From the NCBI RefSeq assembly GCF_002243645.1, contig NZ_CP017704.1, forward strand, positions 2,994,001 through 3,058,000: a stretch of DNA of 64,000 bases, written 5' to 3'. Of this stretch, positions 16,030 through 27,715 are shown one piece after another. The position numbers were made by a program, and so were the translations under genes. The notes beneath the pieces were generated by a model. That model saw only the letters and a list, made by a program, of their open reading frames with translations. It was not told where the DNA came from and did no database searches. This stretch comes from Peribacillus simplex NBRC 15720 = DSM 1321 (GTDB lineage: Bacteria; Bacillota; Bacilli; Bacillales; DSM-1321). Each line of letters starts with the position of its first letter. Position 1 is the first letter of the stretch.

Positions 16030-16500
16030 TAAAGCGATGTGTACTCACGATAGCCCTCTTTATTTGTTGTTGAGTGCTTTAAAATATCGCCGATGGGCAG
16101 AGATAACAATCAAAACGTTCATATTACATATAGTCATGATTGCGGAAGAATTCTTCCTTTGTTTGAGGACGTGTATAGGGTAAAGCTGGTGTTTTGTTGC
16201 ATCTGCAGCAACAGCTTCAGGTTTTCCACCATACTCAATCACATGTTCAACCAGAGGCTCTAAGATACGACTACCAGGCGTATTTCCGGGTGTTACTATC
16301 GTCCCCTACACAAATCCGTTACGGTCTGCTGCCGCATGAAATGAATAGGCAAACTGTTTTTTCGTTCATCATTCACATAATACGTCGCTCATAATTTTTC
16401 CCCAACTTAGAGAAGTGAGGCGCTTTATCATGGGAACCGTAACCTAAAAACCAACGGTATCATGTTGATTTCAACTTCTTCCATCGTTTTACGCATGGAA
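16030..16500 (-). pseudogene. Decayed IS1182-family transposase fragment
   Basis: Minus-strand remnants in several frames give unmistakable IS1182-type transposase pieces. At 16379-16459: YRWFLGYGSHDKAPHFSKLG followed by KNYERR. At 16198-16356: YSFHAAADRNGFV, an in-frame stop, then GTIVTPGN and KPEAVAADA. Below 16195 a shifted frame gives LPYTRPQTKEEFFRNHDY and FDCYLCPS. There are at least three frameshifts, stops and an internal deletion joining the N-terminal part to the DDE core. Both ends are missing, so no terminal inverted repeats can be assigned and it cannot move by itself. Confidence 0.85.
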
Positions 16501-16507
16501 CAAATAA

Positions 16508-16690
16508 AGACTGTGTGCAAAAGTGGTTCTATCTGATTGTTTAATCTTAGTGGATTGGAACGGAAGGTACGAGACTCCTGCGGCAAAAGTGAGTCCAAGG
16601 GAGACCCCTCAGGCGCTTAAACGCCGAGGAGGCTCCCGGACCGCCCGCGGAAAGCGAGTGCCCTACGTTCCAAGTAACGTTCAAATTATA
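16508..16690 (+). repeat. Bacillaceae GC-rich interspersed repeat, fuller copy
   Basis: A non-coding element containing GGTTCTATCTGATT, GGATTGGAACGGAAGG, ACGAGACTCCTGCGGCAAAA, GGGAGACCCCTCAGG, CGAGGAGGCTCCCGGACCG, CCCGCGGAAAGCGAGTGCC and AACGTTCAAATT. Several blocks pair with each other (CCTGCGG with CTCAGG, GGCG with CGCC), so it should fold into a branched hairpin. The GC content is well above its surroundings. It directly abuts the transposase remnant. Compare the degenerate copy at 9471-9625. Confidence 0.8.
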
Positions 16691-16745
16691 AAAACCTAAA
16701 AAAACTGTAGACAAACTCAATTATCATCCAGTTTATCTACAGTGT

Positions 16746-16768
16746 GCGGCCTGATTTAATTCAGGTCG
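16746..16768 (+). terminator. Second copy of the 23-bp hairpin, with T-run
   Basis: Identical to 15934-15956 and followed by seven T, which makes a good intrinsic terminator (stem CGGCCTGA / TCAGGTCG with one G-U pair). It was probably the original metQ terminator before the 0.8-kb block was inserted. Confidence 0.7.
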
Positions 16769-17493
16769 TTTTTTTATGTTTAATCATGAAAGTGAAGGGT
16801 ATAGAGATAATGAAGGTAATAAAATGATACACAAATTTGAAAGGATGGTTCACTATCAATACTCTAGATTTAAATGTAACAAGCGAAATGGAAAAGGCGA
16901 TGCAGTCTTCACATGGGATTGGCTACAGTGAGTACAGTAGAAACTTAGACCTCCGTATCGAGGTTGAGAAAGAACGGGATAGGGAACATGTAAAGTGCAA
17001 CAAAATGGTCCAGGACCTACAACGCAAAATTCACGGCTAAGCATATAAAAGAGTTCTTTAAAAGATCGGTCTGTAGAGGTAAAATGGAAAGTGGTCCATA
17101 AAATAAGGGTTTCCTTATTGGATAAACTTACATAATACCTAACAGTCCGATTTTTTTTCTTTTTAAAGCAGTACGTTCATACCTTGCAATCGAATTCTTC
17201 GAACATATATTAATAAGGACGGAGATTTGCCGAATAATAAGATAATTTTAACAAAGGCTAAAATAAGTATGAATATGCAGTAATAAGGCTATATCTGTTA
17301 GTATGGTAAGATTAGGACAGGTTTTTAACATGGAAGAAGTGGAAACCCCTATCTATATAGTTGATTCTAAATTGGATTTGTTATAAAATTGGAATGAGAA
17401 TAAAGTGAGAATGCTTTTACGTAAATTTATAGGTAAGAAAGTAATCTTTACTTTCTGGTAATAAAATTGGAATTAGTTCACGGAGGTATTATT
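16769..17493 (+). other. Long AT-rich region upstream of sufC
   Basis: About 700 bp with no well-supported gene. An open frame of 67 codons (16837-17040) is present but starts with TTG without a convincing ribosome site, and no family is recognised. The rest is AT-rich leader and promoter sequence for the suf operon: a possible TTGATT (17361-17366) with TATAAA (17382-17387) has a short 15-bp spacer. A palindrome lies at 17436-17456. Confidence 0.5.
17436..17456 (+). promoter_or_regulatory. Palindrome in the suf leader
   Basis: AGAAAGTAA (17436-17444) and its exact complement TTACTTTCT (17448-17456) separated by 3 nt, ending 37 bp before the sufC start. It could be an operator or a small leader hairpin; the regulator is unknown. 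Confidence 0.4.
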
Positions 17494-18279
17494 ATGTCAG
17501 CTTCTACATTAACGGTTAAAGATCTTCACGTATCAATTGAAGGTAAAGAGATTTTAAAAGGGGTAAACCTTGAAGTCAAAGGTGGAGAAATCCATGCGAT
17601 CATGGGACCAAATGGAACTGGTAAATCCACTTTATCATCAGCGATCATGGGTCACCCTAAATATGAAGTAACTAGCGGAAGCATCACATTCGATGGTGAA
17701 GATGTATTGGAAATGGAAGTAGACGAGCGCGCTCGTGTCGGTCTATTCCTAGCTATGCAATATCCAAGTGAAATCAGCGGTGTTACAAATGCTGACTTCT
17801 TACGTTCTTCCATTAATGCACGCCGTGAAGAAGGCGATGAAATTTCATTGATGAAATTCATTCGTCAAATGGACCAAAAAATGGAATTCCTTGAAATGGA
17901 TGAAGATATGGCGCAACGCTATTTGAATGAAGGTTTCTCAGGCGGAGAGAAAAAACGTAACGAGATTCTTCAATTAATGATGATCCAACCTAAAATTGCA
18001 ATCTTGGATGAGATTGATTCAGGTCTAGATATCGATGCACTTAAAGTTGTATCAAAAGGAATCAACGAAATGCGCGGAGAAGACTTTGGATGCTTGATCA
18101 TCACTCACTACCAACGTCTATTAAATTACATCACTCCTGATTTTGTACATGTTATGATGCAAGGACGTGTCGTAAAATCAGGCGGTCCTGAACTTGCTGC
18201 CCGCTTGGAAGCGGAAGGCTATGACTGGATTAAACAAGAATTGGGCATTGAAGACGAAACTGTTGGCGAAGAAGCGTAA
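17494..18279 (+). CDS. sufC: Fe-S cluster assembly ATPase SufC
   Basis: A 261-residue ABC-type ATPase, exactly the usual SufC length. Walker A is GPNGTGKST near residue 38, the signature is the SufC-type NEGFSGGEKKRNEILQ near 150, and Walker B is IAILDEIDSGLDID near 170. It drives conformational change in the SufBCD scaffold. ATG 17494 sits 9 nt after CGGAGG; an upstream in-frame extension to 17467 is less likely. First gene of sufCDSUB. Confidence 0.97.
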   Translation: MSASTLTVKDLHVSIEGKEILKGVNLEVKGGEIHAIMGPNGTGKSTLSSAIMGHPKYEVTSGSITFDGEDVLEMEVDERARVGLFLAMQYPSEISGVTNADFLRSSINARREEGDEISLMKFIRQMDQKMEFLEMDEDMAQRYLNEGFSGGEKKRNEILQLMMIQPKIAILDEIDSGLDIDALKVVSKGINEMRGEDFGCLIITHYQRLLNYITPDFVHVMMQGRVVKSGGPELAARLEAEGYDWIKQELGIEDETVGEEA

Positions 18280-18294
18280 GTAGGAGGATTTGCA

Positions 18295-21243
<2,949 letters not shown>

Positions 21244-21298
21244 TTAAATTAAAATGAGCTGTTGTAATTCAGCCATTTGAAATGGAGGAATACGAGCT

Positions 21299-22696
21299 AT
21301 GGCAAAGAAAATGCCTGAAATCGGCGATTATAAATATGGCTTTGCGGATAAAGATGTTTCCATCTTCCGTTCAAAGCGTGGTCTGACAAAAGAAATCGTG
21401 GAAGAAATTTCTCGAATGAAGGATGAACCGCAATGGATGCTTGATTTCCGTTTGAAATCATTGGAGCATTTTTACAACATGCCAATGCCTCAATGGGGCG
21501 GCGACATGCAGAGCCTGAACTTTGATGAAATCACATACTATGTTAAACCATCAGAGAAATCAGAGAAGTCTTGGGATGAAGTTCCTGAAGAAATCAAACA
21601 GACTTTTGATAAATTAGGAATTCCTGAAGCCGAACAGAAATATCTTGCTGGTGTATCTGCTCAATATGAATCAGAAGTGGTTTACCATAGCATGAAAGTG
21701 GAATTGGAAGATTTAGGTATCGTGTTTAAAGATACGGACTCAGCACTTCGTGAAAATGAAGATATCTTCCGTGAGCATTTTGGAAAAACGATCCCGCCCA
21801 CTGACAATAAATTCTCGGCATTGAACTCGGCAGTTTGGTCAGGTGGATCTTTCATCTATGTACCAAAAGGCGTTAAAGTGGATACTCCGCTTCAAGCATA
21901 TTTCCGGATCAACTCTGAAAACATGGGGCAATTCGAACGTACGCTAATCATTGTTGATGAAGGCGCATCCGTTCACTATGTAGAAGGTTGTACAGCTCCG
22001 GTTTATACAACTAACTCCCTTCATAGTGCGGTTGTTGAAATCGTCATTAAGAAAGATGCTTACTGCCGTTACACGACGATCCAAAACTGGGCAAACAACG
22101 TGTTTAACCTTGTTACGAAACGTGCGGTTTGTGACGCTAACGCAACAATGGAATGGATCGATGGTAACATCGGTTCCAAATTGACAATGAAATACCCAGC
22201 TGTCATCTTGAAAGGTGAAGGTGCCCGCGGTATGACATTATCCATTGCCATTGCCGGCAAAGGCCAACACCAAGACGCTGGAGCAAAAATGATTCACCTA
22301 GCGCCAAATACATCTTCAACTATCGTATCAAAATCAATTTCTAAACAGGGCGGTAAAGTAACATACCGTGGTATCGTTCATTTCGGACGTAAAGCGGATG
22401 GAGCTCGTTCCAATATTGAATGTGATACATTAATCATGGATAATCAGTCTACATCTGATACAATCCCTTACAATGAAATCTTGAATGATAACATTTCCCT
22501 TGAACACGAAGCGAAGGTTTCCAAAGTATCTGAAGAACAATTGTTCTACTTGATGAGCCGCGGAATTTCTGAGCAAGAAGCAACGGAAATGATCGTAATG
22601 GGCTTCATCGAACCATTTACAAAAGAACTTCCAATGGAATATGCGGTCGAAATGAACCGTCTGATCAAGTTCGAAATGGAAGGATCCATCGGCTAA
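21299..22696 (+). CDS. sufB: Fe-S cluster assembly scaffold SufB
   Basis: A 465-residue beta-helix protein, the main scaffold on which the Suf cluster is built. Marks include [20 protein letters not shown] near residue 180, the [20 protein letters not shown] segment near 230 and the C-terminal [20 protein letters not shown] block. Length matches B. subtilis SufB. It is preceded by a 55-bp gap with TGGAGG and followed by a strong terminator, closing sufCDSUB. Confidence 0.97.
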   Translation: MAKKMPEIGDYKYGFADKDVSIFRSKRGLTKEIVEEISRMKDEPQWMLDFRLKSLEHFYNMPMPQWGGDMQSLNFDEITYYVKPSEKSEKSWDEVPEEIKQTFDKLGIPEAEQKYLAGVSAQYESEVVYHSMKVELEDLGIVFKDTDSALRENEDIFREHFGKTIPPTDNKFSALNSAVWSGGSFIYVPKGVKVDTPLQAYFRINSENMGQFERTLIIVDEGASVHYVEGCTAPVYTTNSLHSAVVEIVIKKDAYCRYTTIQNWANNVFNLVTKRAVCDANATMEWIDGNIGSKLTMKYPAVILKGEGARGMTLSIAIAGKGQHQDAGAKMIHLAPNTSSTIVSKSISKQGGKVTYRGIVHFGRKADGARSNIECDTLIMDNQSTSDTIPYNEILNDNISLEHEAKVSKVSEEQLFYLMSRGISEQEATEMIVMGFIEPFTKELPMEYAVEMNRLIKFEMEGSIG

Positions 22697-22743
22697 TAAC
22701 CGACTGGCCTGCCTGTAAGGCGATTTAGGATAACCATTCATAC

Positions 22744-22776
22744 AAAAGCCTGCCGGGTCTGTCTGGCAGGCTTTTT
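22744..22776 (+). terminator. Terminator of the suf operon
   Basis: AAAAGCCTGCC (22744-22754) pairs with GGCAGGCTTTT (22765-22775), a 10-nt loop and a T-run. Confidence 0.85.
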
Positions 22777-22883
22777 GTTTTGATATTCGACACCTTAGTC
22801 TAAAGATTAGATATGGCTCAATAAGGGTAAAAAATAACAAAAGAAAGAAGTCAGGAAATGGGGCCTGTCCCGAAGGAGTGATG

Positions 22884-23738
22884 ATGCAGATGATTTATGT
22901 TGGTGTGACCGGTTGGGGTGATCAAGATAGTTTGTATCATGGCGGTGTGTCCCAACGTGATAAACTTAAAGAGTACGGGGCTCATTTTCCCGTTGTGGAG
23001 GTGGATGCCTCATTTTATGCAGTCCAGCCAAAGAGGAACAGTGAAAAGTGGGTATCCGAGACGCCTGCATCATTCCAGTTTGTCGTAAAAGCCTATCAAG
23101 GGATGACAGGACATCAGCGTGGGGAAATCCCATTTGAAAGTAAGAAGGAAATGTTCAAGGCATTTCGCGACTCTCTGGAAGCATATCAGAAGTCCGGCAA
23201 GCTCGCGATGGTCTTATTTCAGTTTCCGCCATGGTTTGATTGTAAACGTGAAAATGTGAATTACCTGCGATGGTGCAAAGCTGAAATGGGCAATATTCCA
23301 GCTGCTATAGAATTTCGGAATCAAAGCTGGTACAGACCCGGCGTAGCCCAGAAAACTTTGGACTTTATCGAAAAGGAAGGCTGGATCCATACTGTATGCG
23401 ATGAGCCGCAGGCTGGAGAGGGATCCATTCCTGTCGTTCTGCATGCTACCCATAAAGATAAAACCCTGATACGCTTTCATGGCCGTAACCTGCATGGTTG
23501 GCAAAGGCCTTCTTCGGGGGATAATTGGCGTGAGGTCAGGTACTTATATAGATATAATCATCAGGAATTGATTGAATGGGTGGAGAAAATCAGGATATTG
23601 GAAAAGGAATCCAAGGAGATATATGTCCTGTTCAATAATAACTCAGGCGGAGATGCCGCTGATAATGCCAAACAAATGATTGAGTTGCTTGGTATAGAAT
23701 ATGAAGGACTGGCTCCTAAGCAGCTTGGTTTGTTTTAA
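22884..23738 (+). CDS. yunF: DUF72 family protein (YunF-like)
   Basis: A 284-residue TIM-barrel-like protein of the DUF72 (YecE) family. Recognisable parts are IYVGVTGWGD at the start, FPVVEVDASFYAVQP near residue 40, FQFVVKAYQGMTGHQ near 70, an IEFRNQSWY motif near 150 and the C-terminal LFNNNSGGDAADNAKQMIEL. Biochemical function is unknown; family members have acid/aromatic pockets. Start is chosen at ATG 22884, 6 nt after GGAG; ATG 22890 is also possible. It begins the yunFEDC run in the same order as B. subtilis. Confidence 0.85.
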   Translation: MQMIYVGVTGWGDQDSLYHGGVSQRDKLKEYGAHFPVVEVDASFYAVQPKRNSEKWVSETPASFQFVVKAYQGMTGHQRGEIPFESKKEMFKAFRDSLEAYQKSGKLAMVLFQFPPWFDCKRENVNYLRWCKAEMGNIPAAIEFRNQSWYRPGVAQKTLDFIEKEGWIHTVCDEPQAGEGSIPVVLHATHKDKTLIRFHGRNLHGWQRPSSGDNWREVRYLYRYNHQELIEWVEKIRILEKESKEIYVLFNNNSGGDAADNAKQMIELLGIEYEGLAPKQLGLF

Positions 23739-23822
23739 AAGGAATTATATAATTAATAAAGAGATGATGTGACAAGCTAGTAGAGGTTATATCCTCACAA
23801 ACAGGTAAAGGCGGATTTCTTC

Positions 23823-24650
23823 ATGGTTTGGTTAGTATTAGTGGGTATTGGATTATTAGCGGGATCCATCGGCGCTCTTGTCGGTCTGGGCGGCGGCATC
23901 ATCATTGTGCCTTCTCTTTTATATTTAGGTACATCTACAAATATTATCGATGAGCTGACTCCTCAGGTCGCCGTAGGTGTTTCAACTGTAATCATGATTT
24001 TTACCGGCTTATCTTCCACTTTATCTTATTTAAAATATAAAGTGGTGGATTATAAGGCCGGCTTAATCTTTTTTATTGGCAGTGCACCTGGTGGAATAAT
24101 AGGGGCCTATGTGAATAAAAACCTTAACGCCGAAGCTTTTTCTTTGTATTTTGGAATTTTCATGGTTTTCATGGCTATCGTGTTATTAGTGAAAAATCGT
24201 TTGAAGCCAATGCTTTTCAAGCCTGGAAAAGGGAAAATAGTTAAGACGTATAAAACTGAAAATGGACATTCATTTTCTTATGGTTACCACCCCCTGTTAG
24301 CTGTATTGATATCTTTTGTCGTGGGATTCAGCTCCGGGTTATTTGGAATTGGCGGTGGAGCCCTAATGGTTCCCGTCATGATGCTTCTTTTCTTCTTTCC
24401 TCCGCATATGGCTGTAGCGACTTCGATGTTCATGGTATTTCTATCTTCCATCACTAATTCGATTACGCATATTTCCCTTGGAAATGTAAATTGGCCATAT
24501 GCTCTTGCCCTAATTCCGGGTGCATGGTTCGGTGCTAAATTGGGGGCACTCATCAATACGCGTCTAAAGAGTGCTTCGCTGGAAAATATGTTGAAAATAG
24601 TGCTGATAATCATTGGTTTACGACTAATATACCAAGGTATTACAGGATGA
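23823..24650 (+). CDS. yunE: TauE/SafE-type membrane anion exporter (YunE-like)
   Basis: A 275-residue polytopic membrane protein of the TSUP/TauE-SafE family, with about eight hydrophobic segments and the characteristic internal duplication: LVGLGGGIIIVPSLLYL near residue 20 and FGIGGGALMVPVMMLLF near 175. Family members move sulfite, sulfonates or other sulfur-containing anions; the actual substrate is not determined. It lies directly upstream of yunD (gap 16 bp), suggesting co-expression. Confidence 0.85.
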   Translation: MVWLVLVGIGLLAGSIGALVGLGGGIIIVPSLLYLGTSTNIIDELTPQVAVGVSTVIMIFTGLSSTLSYLKYKVVDYKAGLIFFIGSAPGGIIGAYVNKNLNAEAFSLYFGIFMVFMAIVLLVKNRLKPMLFKPGKGKIVKTYKTENGHSFSYGYHPLLAVLISFVVGFSSGLFGIGGGALMVPVMMLLFFFPPHMAVATSMFMVFLSSITNSITHISLGNVNWPYALALIPGAWFGAKLGALINTRLKSASLENMLKIVLIIIGLRLIYQGITG

Positions 24651-24666
24651 ACGAGGAGGAGAAATG

Positions 24667-26052
24667 ATGTCAGAAATCATTCATTTATATCACACCAATG
24701 ATCTCCATAGTCATTTTGAGAATTGGCCTCGTATTGATAAGTTTCTTAAAGAAAGAAGACAACTTCATCAAGAAACGGGAGAAGAAGCGATCATACTTGA
24801 TTTAGGCGATCATGTGGACCGCTGGCATCCATATACAGAAGGTACGTTGGGTAAAGGAAATATTGAACTGCTGAATGAAGCGGGCTACCAATATGTGACC
24901 ATCGGCAATAATGAAGGGATCACTTTACCTCATGATGCGTTAGACTCCTTATATGATCATGCAAAGTTCAAGGTCTTGGCAGCCAATATTTATTACGGTG
25001 ATAATGAAAGGCCGGAATGGGCGCTGCCATATTGGATACATACAACGGTAAAAGGCACCAAGATTGCCATGATAGGTTTGACAGCCTTTTTTCAAAAGTT
25101 TTATTCTGCGATGGGCTGGGAAATAACAGAACCATTCGTGGAGTTAAAGGCACAGCTCGAAAGGGTCAAAACAGAGGCGGATGTAATCATCATCCTTTCC
25201 CACCTGGGCATCCATGATGATGAGAGGATGGCAGAGGACTTTCCGGAGATTGACATCATACTTGGCGCGCATACCCACCACATCCTCCACCAGGGTAAAT
25301 TGATCAATGATACACTCCTTTGCGGTGCAGGGAAATATGGTTTCTTTGTTGGACAGGTGGAAATGACCGTCAATCAGGAAAAGAAAATTAGCAAGAAGAG
25401 TGCCATTCTTTATGATACCAATGACTTTTTAGAATTGGAGAATGAACGGGCATGGATTGAAGAGATACACCAGGCCGGAGGGGAAACGCTAAAACAGGTT
25501 GCAGTGGACTTACCAAAAGCACTGGATAATGATTGGTTCAAAGGAAGTCCATTGACGGAAATCCTTGGGGAGGCCCTAAGGGAGTGGAGTCAGGCGGATT
25601 GTTCCTTTTTGAATGCTGGTCTTCTGCTCGAAGGGCTGCCGAAGGGACCTGTCACAATAGGGGATATTCACAGAATCTGTCCACATCCCATCAATCCTTG
25701 CGTCGTTGAAGTTAATGGGAATGAATTAAAAGAAATCTTAATGCAATCGAGAAATGAGGAGTGGCCTCATATTCAGGTGAAAGGTTTCGGTTTCCGCGGA
25801 AAAATCATGGGAGCCATGCATTATGATCAAATTGAATTTAACGAAATGGAGAATGGAATCGTAAAAGGGATCCTTATAAAAGGAGAGAAACTGCAGACGG
25901 ATAAGTCCTATAAACTGGCAATACCTGATATGTTCACGTTTGGGCACTTCTTTCCTAGTATCCAGCGCTCCAATCGCAAGAATTACCTATTACCGGAATT
26001 CTTACGGGATATCCTTTTATGGAAGCTGAAAAAGATATACACAAACGCCTAA
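24667..26052 (+). CDS. yunD: Metallophosphatase / 5'-nucleotidase family protein (YunD-like)
   Basis: A 461-residue two-domain phosphoesterase. The N-terminal calcineurin-like metal site shows HTNDLHSH near residue 8, DLGDHVDRW near 40, GNNEG near 80, ILSHLGIHDD near 175 and GAHTHH near 200. The C-terminal domain is the 5'-nucleotidase substrate domain. There is no signal peptide, so it is cytoplasmic, unlike secreted UshA-type nucleotidases. AGGAGG precedes ATG 24667 by 7 nt; ATG 24664 is an alternative. Confidence 0.88.
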   Translation: MSEIIHLYHTNDLHSHFENWPRIDKFLKERRQLHQETGEEAIILDLGDHVDRWHPYTEGTLGKGNIELLNEAGYQYVTIGNNEGITLPHDALDSLYDHAKFKVLAANIYYGDNERPEWALPYWIHTTVKGTKIAMIGLTAFFQKFYSAMGWEITEPFVELKAQLERVKTEADVIIILSHLGIHDDERMAEDFPEIDIILGAHTHHILHQGKLINDTLLCGAGKYGFFVGQVEMTVNQEKKISKKSAILYDTNDFLELENERAWIEEIHQAGGETLKQVAVDLPKALDNDWFKGSPLTEILGEALREWSQADCSFLNAGLLLEGLPKGPVTIGDIHRICPHPINPCVVEVNGNELKEILMQSRNEEWPHIQVKGFGFRGKIMGAMHYDQIEFNEMENGIVKGILIKGEKLQTDKSYKLAIPDMFTFGHFFPSIQRSNRKNYLLPEFLRDILLWKLKKIYTNA

Positions 26053-26063
26053 CGCTAAATCAC

Positions 26064-26111
26064 GGTTTCGCCCTTTTTTTCATAAAGTATGGGGAAGAAA
26101 GGGGCGAAACC
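26064..26111 (+). promoter_or_regulatory. Hairpin that would sequester the yunC ribosome site
   Basis: GGTTTCGCCC (26064-26073) is exactly complementary to GGGCGAAACC (26102-26111), and the stem can extend through TTT/AAA with one G-U pair. The 3' arm covers the AAAGGGG ribosome site used by the TTG start at 26114. The T-run lies in the 5' arm, so this is not a normal terminator for yunD. Confidence 0.5.
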
Positions 26112-26113
26112 AA

Positions 26114-26416
26114 TTGATTAACATGATACCAATAATTCTTGATAATCATACATTCCTAGCCATTTCTGTCCGACTTCCCAAAACGAATTTACTTGCTGTC
26201 ACGTCCGAAAAAGGGTATATAATGTGCGGTGCGTTAGATGTTGGACTGCTGAATGATAAATTGAAAGATCGTAAAATCCTTGCAGGGAGGGCTACAGGAG
26301 TTAAATCGATTGAAGAGCTATTGGAAGCGCCGCTTGAATCAGTCACCTGGGAGGCTGTGGAAAAGGGAATTTATCCAGGAATGATTGTTAAAGACGCATT
26401 AATCAAAATGATTTGA
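26114..26416 (+). CDS. yunC: DUF1805 protein (YunC-like)
   Basis: A 100-residue cytoplasmic protein of the DUF1805 family, with a KGYIMCGALDVGLLNDKLKD core near residue 36 and AGRATGVKSIEELLEAPLES near 60. Function unknown. The TTG at 26114 is taken as start: it lies 9 nt after AAAGGGG and gives the family's usual N-terminus. The ATG at 26123 is too far from any ribosome site. Translation may be limited by the hairpin just upstream. Confidence 0.82.
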   Translation: MINMIPIILDNHTFLAISVRLPKTNLLAVTSEKGYIMCGALDVGLLNDKLKDRKILAGRATGVKSIEELLEAPLESVTWEAVEKGIYPGMIVKDALIKMI

Positions 26417-26594
26417 AAAGGTGGGCTTTCTTTTTTCCAGAAGGGGGCCTTATTTTTTTATCAAAGAAAATGCTGATATTTTTTCAATAAATATGTTCAA
26501 ACAGATTCATTTATAAAGATATTTTCCGATAATCCTTATAAAGGAAGGAAACGGTTTGATTTACAAATATTGAATGGGGAAATGGAGTACAAGT

Positions 26595-27692
26595 ATGAGG
26601 CTAGCTATTACAAAGTCCCTAAGCCCTGGAGCAAGGCTCGGTAAAAACATCTATAATGAGCGGGGCCATATCCTATTGTGCGAGGGTCTTACATTAACGC
26701 AGAAAATGATCAATCGACTGGTGTCCCTTAATATTCCCTTTGTTTACATTCAAGATTCCAGGACGGATGACATTATTCCAATGCCCCCAGTGGCCGGGAA
26801 ACTAAGAAGAGAAGCCATTAATACGATTGAAACCACTTTCCTGGACATGAAAAACAAAATGAACCTTGATGGATCATTCGCGATAGAGCAGGCTAACGTC
26901 AAGTTCACTCAAATAGTCCGAAACATCATGGACGAACTGAAAAGGAATAAAGAGTTAATGACTTTATTGGCCGACGTTTATACATACGATGACTATATCT
27001 TTACTCATTCCTTCAATGTGACCTTATATACCTTGGCGATTGGGATGGAATTGAATATCAATAATAAAAACCTCGAAATTCTTGGGCTGGGAGCGATTTT
27101 ACATGATGTCGGCAAAATGCTCGTGCCTTTGGAAATCCTCCGTAAACCCGGTAAGCTGACTGAAAAGGAGTTTGAACAAATTCAAAAACATGCGGATTAT
27201 GGATTTCATCTAATCAAAAATGTTCATACCGTTTCACTTTTAGTTGCGAATTGTGCCTATCAGCATCATGAACGGTTAGATGGATCTGGATATCCCCGTG
27301 GGATAAAAGGGGATGAAATTCATTATTTCGGCAAGATCATTGCTGTTGCCGATGTGTTTGATGCCGTGACTTCCAACCGGGTTTACCGTAAGGCCATGCT
27401 GCCGCATCAGGGATTGGAAGTCCTTTATGCCGGCGTCGGGAAAAAGTTCGACAATACGATCATCGAGGCTTTCCGCCGAGCGGTTGCCATTTATCCAAAT
27501 GGTCTATCCGTCGAATTGAATGATGGGAGAAAAGGGGTAGTATCCGCTCAAAATGAGGGGATAGGAGACCGCCCCATGATAAGGATACTTGAAGAAGATG
27601 GGGAGCAGATAAAAGAGCCTTATGAAGTGGACTTGAATAAAAACCTGCATTTGCTAATCATGAAATGTCTCAATATACAAGAACCAGCCTAA
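26595..27692 (+). CDS. HD-GYP domain protein, putative cyclic-di-GMP phosphodiesterase
   Basis: A 365-residue protein with an N-terminal region of about 120 residues lacking recognisable sensor motifs and a complete HD-GYP domain. The metal HD pair is in ILHDVGK (H170, D171), the double histidine and GYP-type motif is HHERLDGSGYP (224-234), and VADVFDAVTSNRVYR follows near 252. HD-GYP enzymes hydrolyse cyclic di-GMP to GMP. No membrane segment. ATG 26595 follows GGAG by 8 nt; the earlier ATG at 26574 lacks one. It interrupts the order yunC-yunB seen in B. subtilis. Confidence 0.88.
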   Translation: MRLAITKSLSPGARLGKNIYNERGHILLCEGLTLTQKMINRLVSLNIPFVYIQDSRTDDIIPMPPVAGKLRREAINTIETTFLDMKNKMNLDGSFAIEQANVKFTQIVRNIMDELKRNKELMTLLADVYTYDDYIFTHSFNVTLYTLAIGMELNINNKNLEILGLGAILHDVGKMLVPLEILRKPGKLTEKEFEQIQKHADYGFHLIKNVHTVSLLVANCAYQHHERLDGSGYPRGIKGDEIHYFGKIIAVADVFDAVTSNRVYRKAMLPHQGLEVLYAGVGKKFDNTIIEAFRRAVAIYPNGLSVELNDGRKGVVSAQNEGIGDRPMIRILEEDGEQIKEPYEVDLNKNLHLLIMKCLNIQEPA

Positions 27693-27715
27693 CCTCAAGG
27701 ATAAGCTGGTTTTTT
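27682..27715 (+). terminator. Terminator after the HD-GYP gene
   Basis: AACCAGC (27682-27688) pairs with GCTGGTT (27705-27711) and is followed by T; the HD-GYP stop codon lies in the loop. The same region reads as the end of convergent yunB. Confidence 0.6.

Noticed and set aside
16837..17040. A 67-codon plus-strand frame between the repeat and sufC
   Set aside because: TTG start without a proper ribosome site, no recognised family, and located in accessory debris; kept only as a note in the intergenic entry.
26498..26533. Possible sigma-D promoter before the HD-GYP gene (CCGATAAT)
   Set aside because: The -10-like box is fair but no TAAA lies at the required spacing of about 15 nt.
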